In this document: positions 17,568 to 26,469 of the stretch, piece after piece
How the letters are laid out: each line of letters starts with the position of its first letter
Numbering within the stretch: the first letter of the stretch is position 1
NCBI GenBank assembly: GCA_002429385.1
Contig: DIZL01000029.1
Location: 62,001 to 126,000, forward strand
Reading direction: 5' to 3'
DNA length: 64,000 nucleotides
Origin: Prolixibacteraceae bacterium UBA6029
GTDB taxonomy: Bacteria; Bacteroidota; Bacteroidia; Bacteroidales; Prolixibacteraceae
Notes under the pieces: model-generated
What the model was told of the DNA's origin: nothing
Databases searched by the model: none
The model's input: only the letters and a program-made list of their open reading frames with translations
Program-made: the position numbers and the translations under genes

Positions 17568-19160
17568 ATGCAAAAGCATTTGTTTTTGGGGGTAGAGGCA
17601 ATCGGTCAGGGAGCAATCGATGGAGGAATGTCAGGTGTTTATGCCTACCCCGGTACACCTTCGACAGAAATTACAGAATTTATTCAGGAAAATCCACTTG
17701 CTAAAGAACGAAATATTCACCATGCATGGTCTTCCAATGAGAAGACTGCCATGGAAACCGCTCTGGGCATGTCGTATGCAGGGAAGCGTGCGATGGCATG
17801 CATGAAACATGTAGGCCTTAACGTGGCTGCGGATGTCTTTCTCAATGCAGCGATGACGGGCATTAACGGCGGGCTTTTGGTTGCCGTTGCCGACGATCCT
17901 TCGATGCATTCCTCGCAGAATGAGCAGGATTCCCGCTTTTACGGGAAGTTTGCCATGGTTCCTGTTCTCGAGCCATCATCTCAGCAGGAGGCCTACGATA
18001 TGGTCCATGACGGATTTGCACTGTCTGAACTTACCAAAGTCCCGGTTATGCTCCGGATTACAACCCGGCTAGCCCATTCACGTTCAGGAGTCGATCGCGG
18101 GGAAGTATTGCCTGAAAATCCCCTTGTCATGCCTTCCGATCCCCGTCAGTTTATTCTGCTTCCGGCCATTGCACGGCGCAAATACAAGGTTTTACTTTCG
18201 AATCAGGCCTTGTTCCTGAAGCTTTCAGAAGAATCGATCTATAACCGTTATGAAGAGGGAACAGACAAAAGCCTCGGCATTGTGGCCTGCGGTATTGCCT
18301 ACAATTATCTGATGGAACATTTTCCTGTAGGCTCTTGTCCTTATCCGGTAGTTAAAGTGTCGCAGTATCCTATTCCTGAAAAATACATTAAACGGCTCGA
18401 CAGGGAATGTGATGAATTATTGATTCTGGAAGAGGGCGCCCCCATGGTGGAAGAAATGCTGAAAGGCTTTTTTGCCAATGGAACTCCGGTCAAAGGACGT
18501 CTGGACGGAACGCTGCCACGCGACGGCGAGTTAAACCCGGATTTGGTGGCCAAAGCGCTCGGTAAAGAATTATTTGCAGGATTTGATATTCCCGAGGTTG
18601 TGACTAACCGTCCACCAGCCTTGTGCCAGGGTTGCGGGCACCAGGATGCTTACCTGGCCATGAATGAAGCCCTTGCTGATTATTCCAAAGGCAGGGTATT
18701 CTCGGATATTGGCTGTTATACGCTGGGTGCATTGCCACCTTATGAAACCATTTATTCGTGTGTCGATATGGGCGCTTCAATCACTATGGCCAAGGGTGCT
18801 GCAGATGCAGGCCTGATTCCTTCGGTGGCCATGATCGGCGATTCGACCTTCGCGCATTCGGGAATTACGGGTTTGCTGGATGCGGTAAATGAAAAGTCAA
18901 GCATCACGGTAGTTATTTCGGATAACGAATCGGTCTCGATGACTGGCGGTCAGGACTCCTCAGCCTTTGGTAAGATCGAGTCGATCTGTATCGGTCTGGG
19001 CGTTGATCCGGCACATATTCATGCTATTGTTCCTTTAAGAAAGAATCACGATGAAATGGTCAGGCTATTCCGTCAGGAGTTTGCTTATGAAGGCGTTTCG
19101 GTCATTATTCCGCGTCGGGAATGCATTCAGAGGGCAGCAAGAAGAAAGAGAAATAAGTAA
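17568..19160 (+). CDS. iorA: Indolepyruvate:ferredoxin oxidoreductase, alpha subunit
   Basis: A 530-residue thiamine-pyrophosphate enzyme that, with IorB, oxidatively decarboxylates aryl-pyruvates to aryl-acetyl-CoA using ferredoxin. The N-terminal pyrimidine-binding part has YAYPGTPSTEITEF. The TPP part has CQGCGHQDAYLAM and IGDSTFAHSGITGL, followed by ISDNESVSMTGGQD. The ATG at 17568 (MQKHLFLGVEAIGQG) is preferred to an upstream TTG at 17535. The chain ends at RRECIQRAARRKRNK without the two 4Fe-4S CxxCxxC clusters seen at the C-terminus of archaeal IorA, so its electron acceptor route may differ. iorB follows 188 bp later. Confidence 0.92.
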   Translation: MQKHLFLGVEAIGQGAIDGGMSGVYAYPGTPSTEITEFIQENPLAKERNIHHAWSSNEKTAMETALGMSYAGKRAMACMKHVGLNVAADVFLNAAMTGINGGLLVAVADDPSMHSSQNEQDSRFYGKFAMVPVLEPSSQQEAYDMVHDGFALSELTKVPVMLRITTRLAHSRSGVDRGEVLPENPLVMPSDPRQFILLPAIARRKYKVLLSNQALFLKLSEESIYNRYEEGTDKSLGIVACGIAYNYLMEHFPVGSCPYPVVKVSQYPIPEKYIKRLDRECDELLILEEGAPMVEEMLKGFFANGTPVKGRLDGTLPRDGELNPDLVAKALGKELFAGFDIPEVVTNRPPALCQGCGHQDAYLAMNEALADYSKGRVFSDIGCYTLGALPPYETIYSCVDMGASITMAKGAADAGLIPSVAMIGDSTFAHSGITGLLDAVNEKSSITVVISDNESVSMTGGQDSSAFGKIESICIGLGVDPAHIHAIVPLRKNHDEMVRLFRQEFAYEGVSVIIPRRECIQRAARRKRNK

Positions 19161-19311
19161 TTAGGAAAAGGGAAAAGGGAGAAAGGAGAATGGAAAGAAA
19201 GAAGATTTGCAGTTTATACACATGGAGGTCAATTGTTAGACCTTCACAATAGTCGTTCATGCAGTTTCCAGGGAATAATAAATACCGAATTCCATATTAA
19301 ACCAGGAACTC

Positions 19312-19342
19312 AACATTAAACTTTTAACATTAAACTTTTAAC
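19312..19342. repeat. Tandem 14-bp repeat before iorB
   Basis: Two exact copies of AACATTAAACTTTT (19312-19325 and 19326-19339) plus a partial third lie just before the iorB start codon. A small hairpin (AGGTC with GACCT) is about 70 bases upstream. Confidence 0.8.
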
Positions 19343-19348
19343 TTTCAT

Positions 19349-19930
19349 ATGAAATCAGACATTATATTGGCAGGCGTGGGCGGACAAGGCATATTATCGA
19401 TTGCAACCGTATTGGGTGAAGCTGCTTTGGCTGACAACCTGCTCATCAAACAGGCCGAGACCCATGGCATGAGCCAGCGGGGCGGAGCAGTGTATTCGCA
19501 CATGCGCATCTCCGATCAGCCTATCGCTTCCGATCTGATTCCCGGTGGTTCAGCAGATCTGATCCTGGCAGTGGAGCCAATGGAATCGCTTCGGTATCTA
19601 TCGTATCTGTCAGAAACGGGTTATCTGGTCACTAATGTTACTCCATTTGTGAATATTCCCAATTATCCGGATATTAAAAGTGTTATGGATGAAATCCATA
19701 AACTCCCAAGGCATATTGCCATTGATGCTGAAGCCATCGCCAAAGAAGTGGGCAGTTCACGCGCATCGAATATGGTAATGCTGGGCGCCGCCTCACCGTT
19801 TATCGACATTGAATTCTCCAGAATTGAGGAAGGTATCCGTACCATCTTCGCACGAAAAGGAGAAGAGGTGGTCCAACTGAACCTCGAAGCCTTGCGACGT
19901 GGAAGGGCATTTGCCGAGGAAAATCGGTAG
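19349..19930 (+). CDS. iorB: Indolepyruvate oxidoreductase, beta subunit
   Basis: The 193-residue gamma-type domain partner of IorA. The opening DIILAGVGGQGILSIATVLG is diagnostic of the 2-oxoacid:ferredoxin oxidoreductase gamma domain, and THGMSQRGGAVYSHMRI follows. It works in the cytoplasm as a heterodimer with IorA in aromatic amino acid fermentation or in reverse synthesis. The start codon at 19349 is directly preceded by a short AT-rich tandem repeat. The 188-bp separation from iorA is unusual for a tightly coupled pair but both are on the same strand. Confidence 0.93.
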   Translation: MKSDIILAGVGGQGILSIATVLGEAALADNLLIKQAETHGMSQRGGAVYSHMRISDQPIASDLIPGGSADLILAVEPMESLRYLSYLSETGYLVTNVTPFVNIPNYPDIKSVMDEIHKLPRHIAIDAEAIAKEVGSSRASNMVMLGAASPFIDIEFSRIEEGIRTIFARKGEEVVQLNLEALRRGRAFAEENR

Positions 19931-20040
19931 GGCAGGAAAGAAGGAACAGGAAATAGGAAACAGGAAATATTTATTTTATCATCTTCTTTCTCCTGCCTTA
20001 TATCTGATGTTTTCTTTTTCCCTTTTCCTGTTTTCATATG
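19926..20040. repeat. Purine/pyrimidine inverted repeat after iorB
   Basis: A purine-rich block (GGCAGGAAAGAAGGAACAGG and so on) is followed, after an AT-rich loop, by a pyrimidine-rich block containing imperfect complements of it (CTTCTTTCTCCTGCC and TTTTCCTGTTTTC). The layout is like the perfect hairpin at 8022-8110 but degenerate. It may serve as a terminator for iorB. Confidence 0.5.
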
Positions 20041-20239
20041 AAGAATGACTGTTTCCTTCATTATAAGTTTTCTTATTAACCGGTGTTATTTGGCTACATT
20101 TTATTTACAGGATCATATTTGTGATTTGTTTTTGAAACATTATCTCCAATAATAGAGTAAAATCCTTGAACAATAGATTGGATTATACTCTTTGGAAGAT
20201 TGTTTTTAATATGTGGTAATAACTTCAAAAAATCTCGCT

Positions 20240-20761
20240 ATGCCAGTCAGAAAATTAAAAGCCTATCTTGATGAAGCCAGTGTTAAGTATGTGACGATTA
20301 CTCATTCGAGCGCTTTCACGTCACAGGATATTGCAGCTTCAGCCCATGTGTCCGGGAAAGAATTTGCCAAGACGGTCATGATTAAAATCGATGGTGTAAT
20401 GGCCATGGCCGTTCTGCCCGCTTCCTACCATATCGATTTTGATAGTCTAAGGGCAACGTTTGGAACCAAAAGCGTAATTTTAGCCACAGAAACTGAATTT
20501 AAGGATCGTTTTCCGGATTGCGAATTGGGTGCAATGCCACCATTTGGAAATCTTTATGACATGGCTGTTTATGTTGCTGATTCGCTGATGCAAAACATGT
20601 ACATTTCTTTCAATGCTGGTTCGCATACTGAATTGATCCGGTTAGGCTATGATGATTACAAGCGACTGGTTAAACCAAGGATACTGCAGTTTTCATGGAA
20701 AACATTGTCATTTCCCAGTGATCCCTCTGACAGATGGGATGAAGAATACCGAAGTAACTGA
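20240..20761 (+). CDS. YbaK/ProX-type aminoacyl-tRNA editing domain protein
   Basis: A 173-residue single-domain protein of the YbaK/EbsC/ProX fold, which hydrolyses mischarged tRNAs such as Ala- or Cys-tRNA(Pro). Visible family elements are the opening MPVRKLKAYLDEASVKYV, a conserved lysine region (KEFAKTVMIKIDG) that usually contacts the aminoacyl ester, and the GAMPPFGNLYDMAVYVAD segment. The ATG at 20240 is chosen; a GTG at 20213 would add nine untypical residues. It stands alone and shares a bidirectional terminator with fabI. Confidence 0.85.
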   Translation: MPVRKLKAYLDEASVKYVTITHSSAFTSQDIAASAHVSGKEFAKTVMIKIDGVMAMAVLPASYHIDFDSLRATFGTKSVILATETEFKDRFPDCELGAMPPFGNLYDMAVYVADSLMQNMYISFNAGSHTELIRLGYDDYKRLVKPRILQFSWKTLSFPSDPSDRWDEEYRSN

Positions 20762-20865
20762 TATTACCAATCTATCTGTTGGTGATTTAAACGAATTGGG
20801 TTATTAACAAAGCTAGCTGATTAAACGTCTGTTGGTCAAATTCTATTTATTTGATATAGACGCAG

Positions 20866-20888
20866 AAAACCGGCTATTAGCCGGTTTT
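20866..20888. terminator. Bidirectional terminator between the YbaK-type gene and fabI
   Basis: A perfect 9-bp stem (AAAACCGGC with GCCGGTTTT) around a 5-base TATTA loop, with A on one side and T on the other, lies between two converging genes. Confidence 0.85.
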
Positions 20889-20914
20889 ACTACATCATAT
20901 GGGATGAATAATTA

Positions 20915-21787
20915 TTAATCGTAGATGTGATCGCTGTCAGGTTCTTCTTTCCCGCACTCGCATTCGCAGCCAAGGCCTTTTTCGTATTGCTGGAGCGCCC
21001 GCATGCTCATCCCCATGGAAGAGAAACCTCCATCGTGGAAAAGGTTCTGCATAGTCACTTTTCTGGTCAAATCAGAGAATAAGGTGATGCAATAATCGGC
21101 ACATTCCTCACCGGTTGCATTGCCAAGAGGTGACATTCTTTCAGAGAAATCGAGTAACTGACCAATTCCCTTTACACCTGATCCGGCAGTTGTCATGGTT
21201 GGAGACTGGGAGATGGTATTGATCCGCACATTTCGTTCACGACCGTAAATGTACCCGAAACTGCGGGCAATTGACTCCAGCAATGCCTTTGCATCAGCCA
21301 TGTCGTTATAACCGTAGAATGTTCGTTGTGATGCCACATACGATAATGCTACCACCGAACCCCATTGGTTGATTGCATCCATCTTGCGGGCAACCTGCAG
21401 AACTTTATGAAACGAAACAGCAGAAATATCAAGTGTTTTTGTGAGATAACCGTAATCAAGATCGCTGTAATGACGTCCTTTGCGAACGTTAGGCGACATC
21501 CCTATTGAATGTAAAACAAAGTCAATTTTGCCTCCCAGCACTTCCATCGATTGTTTAAAAAGATTTTCCAGATCTTCCACGCTGGTTGCATCTGCTTCAA
21601 TGGCAATAGTGTTACATGCTTCAGCAAGCTGTGCCGTATCACCCATACGCATTGCTACACCGGTGTTACTTAAAGTGAAAACAGCGCCTTCTTCGAATGC
21701 CCTTTGAGCAACTTTCCATGCGATTGAATCTGCATTCAACGCACCGAAGATAATTCCTCTTTTGCCTTTCAATAAATTATAAGCCAT
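20915..21787 (-). CDS. fabI: Enoyl-[acyl-carrier-protein] reductase (NADH)
   Basis: This enzyme reduces enoyl-ACP in the last step of fatty acid elongation. The FabI-type SDR features are present: the altered glycine motif in GIIFGALNADSIAWKVAQ, LHSIGMSP, and the catalytic Tyr-x6-Lys in GYNDMADAKALLE. The ATG at 21787 (MAYNLLKGKRG) is chosen over 21814. The 290-residue product is longer than the usual 255-265 because of a C-terminal tail with three cysteines (GLGCECECGKEEPDSDH), an odd feature. batE ends 128 bp upstream on the same strand. Confidence 0.94.
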   Translation of the reverse strand: MAYNLLKGKRGIIFGALNADSIAWKVAQRAFEEGAVFTLSNTGVAMRMGDTAQLAEACNTIAIEADATSVEDLENLFKQSMEVLGGKIDFVLHSIGMSPNVRKGRHYSDLDYGYLTKTLDISAVSFHKVLQVARKMDAINQWGSVVALSYVASQRTFYGYNDMADAKALLESIARSFGYIYGRERNVRINTISQSPTMTTAGSGVKGIGQLLDFSERMSPLGNATGEECADYCITLFSDLTRKVTMQNLFHDGGFSSMGMSMRALQQYEKGLGCECECGKEEPDSDHIYD

Positions 21788-21914
21788 AGTTAAAATTTTA
21801 TAAATAAATAACAATCATTTATACAAATGGTTGCCAATGGTTTCTAATAAAACAAATTGCCACCCTGTTTTTAAAAACAGCAGTGGCATTTCCTTAATTA
21901 AAGATATGTGATTT

Positions 21915-22664
21915 TCAGATTCTTTCGATCGATTCAGACAGCAGCCATCCCTTATTTCCATCCGCCATTCTTATTTCCAGCCAATCACCCAGTTTATCGG
22001 TTATTCTAATCTTTAGGCCTTCGTGAATGACAAATAGATTCGTCCCCTTTTCTGATGGGGAACTTTTAATTGTTACCGATGGGTCCATAACTATTGCATA
22101 GTCATGATTTACCAGCCTGCTTTTTTGTTTAGCTGCAAACGACCAACTGGAAATCGTAAACATGATTAAAAAACAGCCCGCCCAGAATGTGATTCTTTTG
22201 ACCCCACTGGTTTTGGCGAAGAAGTAGAATCCCAGCATTACCAGAAAAACAATAAAACTAACAATGCTCAATATTGCCCAGGTGTCGGTAGTCTGGCTGT
22301 TTAGGAGTGAGTTCCACCAACGCACAATAAATATTCCGGGCAATTCCTGAATTGAATCAACAACATGTTGATTGGCTACCTGAAGATTGAATGAAATGTC
22401 TTCATCATCGGGTGTAAGCAGTTTGGCCCGCTCGTAATTCAAAATGGATAAGGTGTATTGTTTCGTTTTATAATAAGCATTCCCAAGGTTATAATAAACC
22501 TCAGGTGATTCCATATTGGTCATTAAAATCTGGTTATATACATCGATGGCCTGTTTAAACTGGTCCTTGCTGTATAATTCATTTGCCTTCTGAAGCTGAT
22601 CGGCTTGAGCAAATGCTGTTGCAGTTAACAAGATCGCCAGTATAGTATTGAATATTCGTTTCAT
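21915..22664 (-). CDS. batE: BatE: TPR and SH3-like aerotolerance protein
   Basis: A 249-residue exported membrane protein and the last gene of the Bat operon. A signal peptide (to AFAQA), about two TPR repeats (ANELYSKDQFKQAIDVYNQI and VYYNLGNAYYKTKQY), two membrane helices in residues 125-185, and a C-terminal bacterial SH3 domain ending in DWLEIRMADGNKGWLLSES are visible. Bat proteins are linked to oxygen tolerance in Bacteroides and to membrane integrity elsewhere. BatE is thought to assemble with BatA-D in the inner membrane. It follows batD by 20 bp, so co-translation is likely. Confidence 0.88.
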   Translation of the reverse strand: MKRIFNTILAILLTATAFAQADQLQKANELYSKDQFKQAIDVYNQILMTNMESPEVYYNLGNAYYKTKQYTLSILNYERAKLLTPDDEDISFNLQVANQHVVDSIQELPGIFIVRWWNSLLNSQTTDTWAILSIVSFIVFLVMLGFYFFAKTSGVKRITFWAGCFLIMFTISSWSFAAKQKSRLVNHDYAIVMDPSVTIKSSPSEKGTNLFVIHEGLKIRITDKLGDWLEIRMADGNKGWLLSESIERI

Positions 22665-22684
22665 ACAAATGTTGTTTCAACTGT

Positions 22685-24511
22685 TTACTTAATTTGCTTT
22701 TCGAAAATCCCCATCACTCTTGCTGCTCCGTCATAGGTCTCTTGCATGGTTCCAGTAAAGGCAGCAGGCGCATAACGGGCAAATTCACAATCATCGATAA
22801 TCTGCATCAATTCTCTAACCACCTCCGGTTCAACTTCTTTTTCAAGTAGGCTTGAAGAGGTCTTTTGCCGGCTCAAATCAGCTACAGGAATAGAAAGTTT
22901 ATCGCTCAGATAACCCCAAAGTGCTTTGATAACAGCTTCGTAAAACTTTTCTGCCTGATTGTTTTTCAGGAACAAAGCAGCTTCTTTTAGTCGTTTGAGG
23001 GCCACTTTGTTGGCACGTTTATTTCTGACCAGAGTTATATTTGCACTTTCCTTAATCTTTTTACGATTTAGGATATAAAAGACTGCAAACCCGATCAGGC
23101 TTAGAATGTATATCATGTAGAATTCAAAAGTTCCGTAAAAGGAACTTCCTTTTGGTTTGAACTTCGCCTTATTTTGCTTAATAAAGCGAATGTCTTTCCC
23201 AATCATTTTAACGTCCTCCTTCGAGTAGGAACTGACTACCGATGAATTCTGATCATCTTTTCCCTTTACAACTTTGATGTTGAATGCTTCGGTGGATCGT
23301 GTTTCAAACTGATGGCTTGAAGGATTGAAGAAAACGAACTGAACAGGAGAAATTGTAAAATTGCCTGCATAGCGGGGAATAAACAGGTATTCAAATGCGA
23401 TTGAACCACTAAGTCCTTTATCGCTGGTTGTGGTCTTATCGGTTGTCTTTGGTTCGTAGGATTCAAAATCCGTAGGCAATTCTATCTTGGGTGGATTGAT
23501 CAGGGTCAGGTTACCGCTTCCTGAAATATTTAGCTTGAGCGTTACGGCCTCATTTGACTTGACATTGGTTTTATCAATTGAACCTGAAAAACTAAAATTA
23601 CCAACTGCTCCTGAATAATTAGCCGGTTGATTGGGTAAATCCTTCACATTTATAATTACGGGATCGCTTACAACTTTTGCCTTTACTACACGGTAATTGT
23701 CAAAGAAATCATCAAAGAAACCCTGTTGCTTGCGAACTCTTTGACGCACTAAACAGGTTATTTCAAACGGATTGATTCGTATGGCGCCCAGTTGTTGAGG
23801 GAAAAGAATGGTCTTTTTTAGTATGCCTACCTGATATATTTTACCATTGTATACTTCGCGGGTAAAGCTTACCTGTGTGGGAACATTTATTTCTTTAGTC
23901 CAGAATCCTTCATAGGTGGGAAGTTTTACTTCATCGAATCCATTAAGAGGAACATTCTGACTGATATATAATTTTACAGTTGCCAGGATTTGTTCGCCTT
24001 TTGATACATTCGTTTTGTCAACGGCTATATGCACAAAGAGGTTATCTTTGCTGATCGTCCCGCTCGGAGTTTCATCCTGTTGCTGCTGATTTCCCTGTTG
24101 GGCCGATTGACCTGCTGCTTGTTGAGGCTGTCCTTTTACAACCTGAATATTCAGACTGTTTGATTCGTAAGTTTTACCGTTGACCTTGATAGACGCCGGA
24201 CGAATGGAAAATTTGCCTTCTTTTTTAGCCCTGAGAATAAACATGTAGGAAAAACTGGACGACTGAGTTGTTTTTCCATTGATGATCTGAATACTTGAGC
24301 TCTGTGAAGTAGTTGGCCCCATCAATACATCAAAATTTGACAAATCGGGCAACTGAAGATCTGATCCGTTTTCATTCAAGGTAAAGCTTAACCGGAATTG
24401 TTCGCCTGCGGCAACCACATCCGGGCCTTCCATGGTAAATTGAATGTTGTCGGCCATAGCCAAAAATCCAACAAACATTAAAATTATCAGTGCATTAAAT
24501 TTTCTGATCAT
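22685..24511 (-). CDS. batD: BatD: oxygen-tolerance membrane protein
   Basis: A 608-residue protein with a signal peptide (to LAMADN), long repeated beta-rich domains of the BatD family, a single membrane helix near residue 465 (FYMIYILSLIGFAVFYIL) and a helical cytoplasmic C-terminus (LKEAALFLKNNQAEKFYEAV). The N-terminal part reads FTMEGPDVVAAGEQFRLSF, typical of BatD. A Gln-rich linker around residue 132-145 joins two domains. It lies between batC and batE in the operon. Its periplasmic domains are presumed to interact with the VWA proteins BatA and BatB. Confidence 0.9.
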   Translation of the reverse strand: MIRKFNALIILMFVGFLAMADNIQFTMEGPDVVAAGEQFRLSFTLNENGSDLQLPDLSNFDVLMGPTTSQSSSIQIINGKTTQSSSFSYMFILRAKKEGKFSIRPASIKVNGKTYESNSLNIQVVKGQPQQAAGQSAQQGNQQQQDETPSGTISKDNLFVHIAVDKTNVSKGEQILATVKLYISQNVPLNGFDEVKLPTYEGFWTKEINVPTQVSFTREVYNGKIYQVGILKKTILFPQQLGAIRINPFEITCLVRQRVRKQQGFFDDFFDNYRVVKAKVVSDPVIINVKDLPNQPANYSGAVGNFSFSGSIDKTNVKSNEAVTLKLNISGSGNLTLINPPKIELPTDFESYEPKTTDKTTTSDKGLSGSIAFEYLFIPRYAGNFTISPVQFVFFNPSSHQFETRSTEAFNIKVVKGKDDQNSSVVSSYSKEDVKMIGKDIRFIKQNKAKFKPKGSSFYGTFEFYMIYILSLIGFAVFYILNRKKIKESANITLVRNKRANKVALKRLKEAALFLKNNQAEKFYEAVIKALWGYLSDKLSIPVADLSRQKTSSSLLEKEVEPEVVRELMQIIDDCEFARYAPAAFTGTMQETYDGAARVMGIFEKQIK

Positions 24512-24581
24512 AATTTCTTCCGGTATTCTTATTTCAAAAACGCTTCAAAAATACTGTTTCACAGACCAAGTTCCAATTTAT

Positions 24582-25355
24582 CTACCAATCTTTATCGACG
24601 TTTTTTGACTGAGCTTTCAGAGCCTGAACTTTTTTTACCTTTTCCTGAGTCTTCTTTTCACTGTTTTCCAATGCCTGCAGCATTTGTTCTGCATTTTGTT
24701 TTGATATCTTACTTTGCTGTTGTTGTTGTTGCTGTTTCTGCTGGTCCTGATTCTGTTTTTGTTGATCTTTGTTCTTCTGATCTTTATCTTTATTTTGATC
24801 CTTCTTCTGGTCCTTTTTCTGATCTTTGTTTTGATCCTTCTTCTTATCTTTATTCTGGTCCTTCTTCTTATCGTCCTTTTTCTTTTGGTCCTGCTGTTTC
24901 TTTTTTAGATTCATTGCATACAAAAGATTGTATTTCGTATCCAGATCGTTCGGATTATTCCGCAAGGCCTCCTTGTATGCAGCGATGCTTTCATCCAGTT
25001 TTTTATTCATCAGAAGCGAATTGCCCATATTATGCAAGGCTCGGCTCTTCTCCATCTTGTCGGATGTCTTGTCGGCGATGTCTTTATATTTTTCAGTTGA
25101 TTGTTCGAATTTATTCTGCTTGTAAAGAGAATTAGCCAAATTATAATTCCATTTGGTTTCATTTGGTTTTTTGTCAAGAGCCTTTCGATATTCGATTTCA
25201 GCTTTATTGAACTGGACAGTGTCGAGCCTGCTGGTATCCTTCAAGGCCGACTCATAATATTTATTTCCCTGCCTGATGAACTTCCGTTCGTTTTGAGCCT
25301 GGGTCACTGTAACCCAGACAAAAAGTAATATAATTAGTAGTTTTACCTGTTTCAT
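24582..25355 (-). CDS. batC: BatC: TPR protein with Lys/Gln/Asp-rich low-complexity region
   Basis: A 257-residue exported protein. The ATG at 25355 (MKQVKLLIILLFVWVTVTQA) gives a clear signal peptide; the upstream ATG at 25379 would overlap batB by 17 bases. TPR units occupy the first 140 residues (EIEYRKALDKKPNETKWNYN, ALHNMGNSLLMNKKLDESIA). Then comes a run of about 50 residues built of KDQNK/KKDQ repeats and a poly-Gln stretch of seven, then a short helical tail with QNAEQMLQALENSEKK. The low-complexity part is likely a flexible charged linker. It probably scaffolds the BatA/BatB complex in the periplasm. Confidence 0.88.
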   Translation of the reverse strand: MKQVKLLIILLFVWVTVTQAQNERKFIRQGNKYYESALKDTSRLDTVQFNKAEIEYRKALDKKPNETKWNYNLANSLYKQNKFEQSTEKYKDIADKTSDKMEKSRALHNMGNSLLMNKKLDESIAAYKEALRNNPNDLDTKYNLLYAMNLKKKQQDQKKKDDKKKDQNKDKKKDQNKDQKKDQKKDQNKDKDQKNKDQQKQNQDQQKQQQQQQQSKISKQNAEQMLQALENSEKKTQEKVKKVQALKAQSKNVDKDW

Positions 25356-25362
25356 AACTTTG

Positions 25363-26397
25363 TTATTTTCTTTCCCCAAACAGATTGAAATTCTTTAAAT
25401 ATTTGTTTTTTCTCTCAAGAATAAGAAAATCAAGCAGTATCAGAAAGATGCCCAATCCAATAAAATATTGAAATCTATCATCATAGTCGGCATAGATCTG
25501 TGTCTCAAGTTCTGATTTTTCCATTTTATTTACTTCACCAAACAGGTTATTTAAACCAACCTGATCGTTGTTTGCACGAATGTATGCCCCTTTTCCTGCT
25601 TCTGCTATTTTCCGCAGCATTTGTTCATCCAACTTGGTAACAATTGTATTACCCTGTCGGTCTTTGCGGTAACTTTTCTGACCGTTCGCAATAATCGGAA
25701 TCGGTCCTCCCTCAGGCAACCCCATACCAAGGGTATAAATCACAATTCCTTTTTTGGCGGCTTCTATTGCTGCGCCAATAGGATCATCTTCGTGGTTTTC
25801 TCCGTCGGTTATGATTATCATAGCCTTACTTCCAGCAAATTGCGGACTAAATGATTTGACACCTAGTTCAATGGCAGCTCCTATGGCTGTTCCCTGTGTA
25901 GGAACCATTTCCGGACCTACTGAGTTCAGAAATAATTTTGCTGAAACATAGTCCGCAGTAATCGGGAGCTGTGTATAGGCATCACCTGCGAAAACAATCA
26001 ACCCGATTTTATCATTGCTCAGTTTGTCGACCAGTTGTGAAATAGCCCGTTTGGCCCGCTCCAGCCGACTTGGCAGAATGTCTTCGGCCATCATGCTGTT
26101 TGAAACGTCCAGTGCAATAATCAATTCAATACCTTTACGTTTTTCGGTCTTAAGTTTAGATCCGAATTGCGGACGGGCAATGCCCACAATGATGCTGCTC
26201 AGGGCAAGCAATAGTACTATGAATTTAATAACCGGACGACCTACACTCACATTTGGCATCAAAACAGATAATATATCCTTTTGTCCGAATAGAGCCAAGG
26301 CGTTTCTGCGTTGCTTTCTTGAACGCCAGAAAAAGGCAATCAGTACTGGTATTAACAGCAACGCGTATAAATAATGCGGATGTGCTATTCTAAACAT
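25363..26397 (-). CDS. batB: BatB: von Willebrand factor A domain membrane protein
   Basis: A 344-residue inner-membrane protein with two N-terminal helices, a VWA domain with MIDAS motif DVSNS (IIALDVSNSMMAED), the TDGENHED acidic loop, and a C-terminal helix (YFIGLGIFLILLDFLIL). It pairs with BatA, and the order batA-batB-batC-batD-batE is the standard one. The gene ends 7 bp before the chosen batC start, which suggests translational coupling. Confidence 0.92.
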   Translation of the reverse strand: MFRIAHPHYLYALLLIPVLIAFFWRSRKQRRNALALFGQKDILSVLMPNVSVGRPVIKFIVLLLALSSIIVGIARPQFGSKLKTEKRKGIELIIALDVSNSMMAEDILPSRLERAKRAISQLVDKLSNDKIGLIVFAGDAYTQLPITADYVSAKLFLNSVGPEMVPTQGTAIGAAIELGVKSFSPQFAGSKAMIIITDGENHEDDPIGAAIEAAKKGIVIYTLGMGLPEGGPIPIIANGQKSYRKDRQGNTIVTKLDEQMLRKIAEAGKGAYIRANNDQVGLNNLFGEVNKMEKSELETQIYADYDDRFQYFIGLGIFLILLDFLILERKNKYLKNFNLFGERK

Positions 26398-26469
26398 TTT
26401 CTTAAGTTCAAAGTTTCAATTTACAAATTGCTGATTCAGGTTTTCTATTGGCATTTACTTTCCTGGTCA

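Noticed and set aside
24714..24908. Leucine-rich plus-strand frame opposite batC
   Set aside because: It is the antisense of the KDQNK repeats of BatC and would be a poly-Leu/Ile artefact.
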